From Chloroflexota bacterium (lineage in GTDB: Bacteria > Chloroflexota > Anaerolineae > Aggregatilineales > Phototrophicaceae): a stretch of DNA of 5,676 bases. Where the stretch lies: NCBI GenBank assembly GCA_023392115.1, contig JAEVZT010000187.1:1-5676 (forward strand). The letters are read 5' to 3'. The position numbers and the translations under genes are program-made. The notes under the pieces were generated by a model, which had not been told where the DNA came from, ran no database searches, and saw only the letters and a program-made list of their open reading frames with translations. The stretch's first letter is position 1. The number at the start of each line of letters is the position of its first letter. Shown one piece after another: positions 4,785 to 5,676 of this stretch.

Positions 4785-5676
4785 ATGAACAAGCAAATCG
4801 CCATTGAACTGAAGAACGTGGTCAAAGAGTTCCCTGCGCGCGGCGGTGAAGCGGCGATGCGCGCGGTTGACAACGTATCGCTCACGATCTACGAAGGCGA
4901 GTTCTTCGCGCTCTTAGGTCCGAGCGGCTGCGGCAAGACGACGACGCTGCGCATGCTCGCCGGGTTTGAAGACCCGACGTCGGGTGAAATCCTGATTCGC
5001 GGCAAGCAAATGCAGAATGTCCCGCCTTTTCACCGCCCTGTTAACACGGTATTTCAGGATTACGCGCTTTTCCCGCACATGACCGTGCTGCAAAACGTCA
5101 TGTTCGGCTTGGAGATGGAAGGCACGCCGAAAGCTGAGGCACGCAAGCGGGCTGTCGAGGCGCTTGAAATGGTGCGCTTGACGCAGTTCGAACGCAAGCC
5201 GCGCCAGCTTTCCGGCGGTCAGCAGCAGCGCGTGGCGCTGGCGCGCGCGCTCGTCAAGCGACCGACAGTGCTCCTGCTCGACGAGCCGCTCGGCGCGCTC
5301 GACCTCAAGCTGCGCAAGGCGATGCAGTACGAATTGATGTCGATGCAGGACGAGCTGGGGATCACGTTCGTCTACGTCACGCACGATCAGGAAGAAGCGC
5401 TGACAATGTGCGATCGGATCGCCGTCATGGATCGCGGCAACGTGCTTCAAGTCGGCGGACCTGAAGAAATCTACGAGTCGCCGCACACGCGCTTCGTCGC
5501 CGACTTCATCGGCGAGACGAACTTCATGCAGGGCAAGGTCGTCGAGGTGACGAACAAGTGCGCCTCGGTGCGTCTCGATCCGACGACGGTGATCGAGGCG
5601 ACGCCCGATGACGTTAGCCGTTTCCAGCCGGATCAGGAAGTGACGGTTGCCATTCGACCCGAAAAACTGTCGCTCG
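4785..5676 (+). CDS. potA: Polyamine ABC transporter ATPase PotA (3' end beyond window)
   Basis: ATP-hydrolysing subunit on the cytoplasmic face that drives PotBC. The frame is open from the ATG at 4785 through 297 complete codons to the window edge; E. coli PotA has 378 residues, so roughly 75-80 are missing. All nucleotide-binding motifs are present: Walker A GPSGCGKTT (45-53), Q-loop Q91 in NTVFQDYALFPHMTV, signature LSGGQ (142-146), Walker B LLLDEP (163-168), D-loop GALD (170-173) and switch histidine H200 in VTHDQEEALTM. After about 245 comes the regulatory TOBE region, cut off just after AIRPEKL. A short insert (ARGGEAAM, 18-25) precedes the first core strands. The ribosome site is an atypical G-run, GGGCGGGGG, two bases from the ATG. 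It follows potD by 64 bases containing a hairpin. The motif VNTVFQ-YALFPHMTV closely matches PotA; related putrescine or Fe3+/opine ATPases are the alternatives. Confidence 0.95.
   Translation, partial: MNKQIAIELKNVVKEFPARGGEAAMRAVDNVSLTIYEGEFFALLGPSGCGKTTTLRMLAGFEDPTSGEILIRGKQMQNVPPFHRPVNTVFQDYALFPHMTVLQNVMFGLEMEGTPKAEARKRAVEALEMVRLTQFERKPRQLSGGQQQRVALARALVKRPTVLLLDEPLGALDLKLRKAMQYELMSMQDELGITFVYVTHDQEEALTMCDRIAVMDRGNVLQVGGPEEIYESPHTRFVADFIGETNFMQGKVVEVTNKCASVRLDPTTVIEATPDDVSRFQPDQEVTVAIRPEKLSL

Noticed and set aside
4914..5486. Minus-strand open frame of 190 codons inside potA
   Set aside because: It is the antisense shadow of an ATPase with every catalytic motif intact; potA itself is open to the window end.

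Overview
The window carries most of a polyamine (spermidine/putrescine) ABC importer operon on the plus strand. Divergently upstream of it, on the minus strand, lies a two-gene cassette. The DNA is GC-rich, with Shine-Dalgarno sites and sigma70-like promoters, so it is bacterial. The secreted binding protein has a short Thr/Pro/Glu-rich linker straight after its signal peptide. The VOC protein carries a C-terminal helical tail, as in actinobacterial and Chloroflexota relatives. Together these suggest a Chloroflexota (Anaerolineae-like) or similar environmental bacterium; this is inference from protein style, not a phylogenetic test.

Minus strand, 17-1416: a 194-residue protein resembling the T5orf172 branch of the GIY-YIG fold is followed by a 243-residue glyoxalase/bleomycin-resistance (VOC) protein with a TPR-like tail. 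They are co-directional with an 83-base gap, so probably co-transcribed. Neither has an obvious link to polyamine transport.

Intergenic, 1417-1684: 268 bases between the divergent units. It holds a perfect 8-bp inverted repeat (GTTGTGAA / TTCACAAC) that overlaps the -35 of a good plus-strand promoter (TTCACA-17-TACAAT). Further down is a perfect extended -10 (TGATATAAT), which looks like a second promoter close to the operon start. Three small hairpins could form in the long leader made from the first promoter.

Plus strand, 1685-5676: potB and potC (the two membrane permeases, stop abutting start), then a 120-base gap with its own promoter, potD (secreted substrate-binding protein), a 64-base gap with a strong hairpin lacking a U-tract, and potA (ATPase), which runs off the window with only its C-terminal regulatory part missing. 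PotD captures the substrate outside the membrane, PotB/PotC form the channel, and PotA hydrolyses ATP, docking on the EAA loops visible in both permeases. The order B-C-D-A differs from the potABCD order of E. coli. PotD lacks one acidic ligand residue known from E. coli PotD, so its exact substrate is less certain than the transporter class.

Most of the window is conventional. The points most worth a second look are the operator-like palindrome and double promoter, the potD-potA hairpin, the altered PotD binding pocket, and the degenerate T5orf172-like gene. I saw no RNA genes, mobile elements, CRISPR arrays or clear factor-independent terminators.
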